This document shows, one piece after another, positions 5,243 through 5,326 of a DNA stretch of 5,326 nt (position 1 is its first letter; the number at the start of each line of letters is the position of its first letter). The notes beneath the pieces were generated by a model. It saw only the letters and a program-made list of their open reading frames with translations, did no database searches and was not told the origin of the DNA. Position numbers and translations under genes: made by a program. The DNA comes from Fimenecus sp036652055 (GTDB lineage Bacteria > Bacillota > Clostridia > Oscillospirales > Acutalibacteraceae), in assembly GCA_036652055.1 (NCBI GenBank), contig JAVVWP010000052.1:1-5326 (forward strand), written 5' to 3'.

Positions 5243-5326
5243 CTTTTTCCGCTTCCTCTGGAGTTATTCCCCTGTTAGGGGAAATGTCACGAAGTGACAA
5301 AAGGGTTCCCGTTTTCGGAGAAAAAG
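5243..5326. repeat. MITE/REP-like cluster of short hairpins with imperfect terminal inverted repeats
   Basis: The segment opens with CTTTTTCCG (5243-5251) and closes with CGGAGAAAAAG (5316-5326), which pair except for a 2-base AG bulge. Inside are two perfect hairpins side by side: TTCCCC-TGTTA-GGGGAA (5267-5283) and TGTCAC-GAA-GTGACA (5285-5299). A small CCG-TTTT-CGG (5309-5318) stem follows. It is visibly richer in G+C than the flanking spacer and holds no coding frame. The layout is typical of short non-autonomous mobile or palindromic repeats between genes of Clostridia. The right edge coincides with the window end, so it may continue. The family name is unknown to me. Confidence 0.6.

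Noticed and set aside
5016..5326. Integron attC-like site
   Set aside because: The long imperfect hairpins suggested attC folding, but the GTTRRRY-type core ends are absent and no integrase or cassette structure is present.

Overview
The window looks like chromosomal DNA of a low-G+C Gram-positive bacterium, most likely an anaerobic member of the Clostridia (Bacillota). The evidence is AT-rich intergenic DNA, strong AGGAGG-type ribosome binding sites at several genes, AT-rich sigma-A-like promoters, and a short clostridial-looking NadB paired with NadC. The short hairpin repeats at the right edge resemble those I associate with gut Oscillospirales genomes, but that finer placement is an inference.

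There are two divergent blocks. The left block (1-2316, minus strand) is part of a cell-surface polysaccharide locus. Reading leftward it holds glf (UDP-galactopyranose mutase), a complete family-2 glycosyltransferase of 352 aa, and the first 37 codons of a second family-2 glycosyltransferase that runs off the window. The genes are 20 and 25 bases apart, each with its own ribosome binding site, so they are probably one operon. It would be read from a good extended -10 promoter at 2379-2407. Glf makes UDP-galactofuranose and the glycosyltransferases would use this or other nucleotide sugars to build a surface glycan.

The 403-base gap between the blocks (2317-2719) has no gene. It holds the divergent promoters and a palindrome, TGGTATCATAATACCA, that sits on a candidate -10 of the rightward operon. 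This palindrome is a plausible site for an NAD-pathway repressor.

The right block (2720-5016, plus strand) is nadB-nadC, overlapping by ATGA: L-aspartate oxidase and quinolinate phosphoribosyltransferase. These are the first and third steps of de novo NAD synthesis from aspartate. The middle enzyme, quinolinate synthase (nadA), is not in the window, either upstream of nadB or downstream of nadC.

The last 310 bases (5017-5326) carry no gene. They contain two tandem copies of a ~106-base imperfect-hairpin repeat, the first of which can act as the nadBC terminator. A different cluster of short hairpins follows, flanked by imperfect inverted repeats and reaching the window edge; it looks like a MITE/REP-type element. 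I see no defence, phage or other new multi-gene system here. The repeats and the putative nadB operator are the parts most worth a second look.
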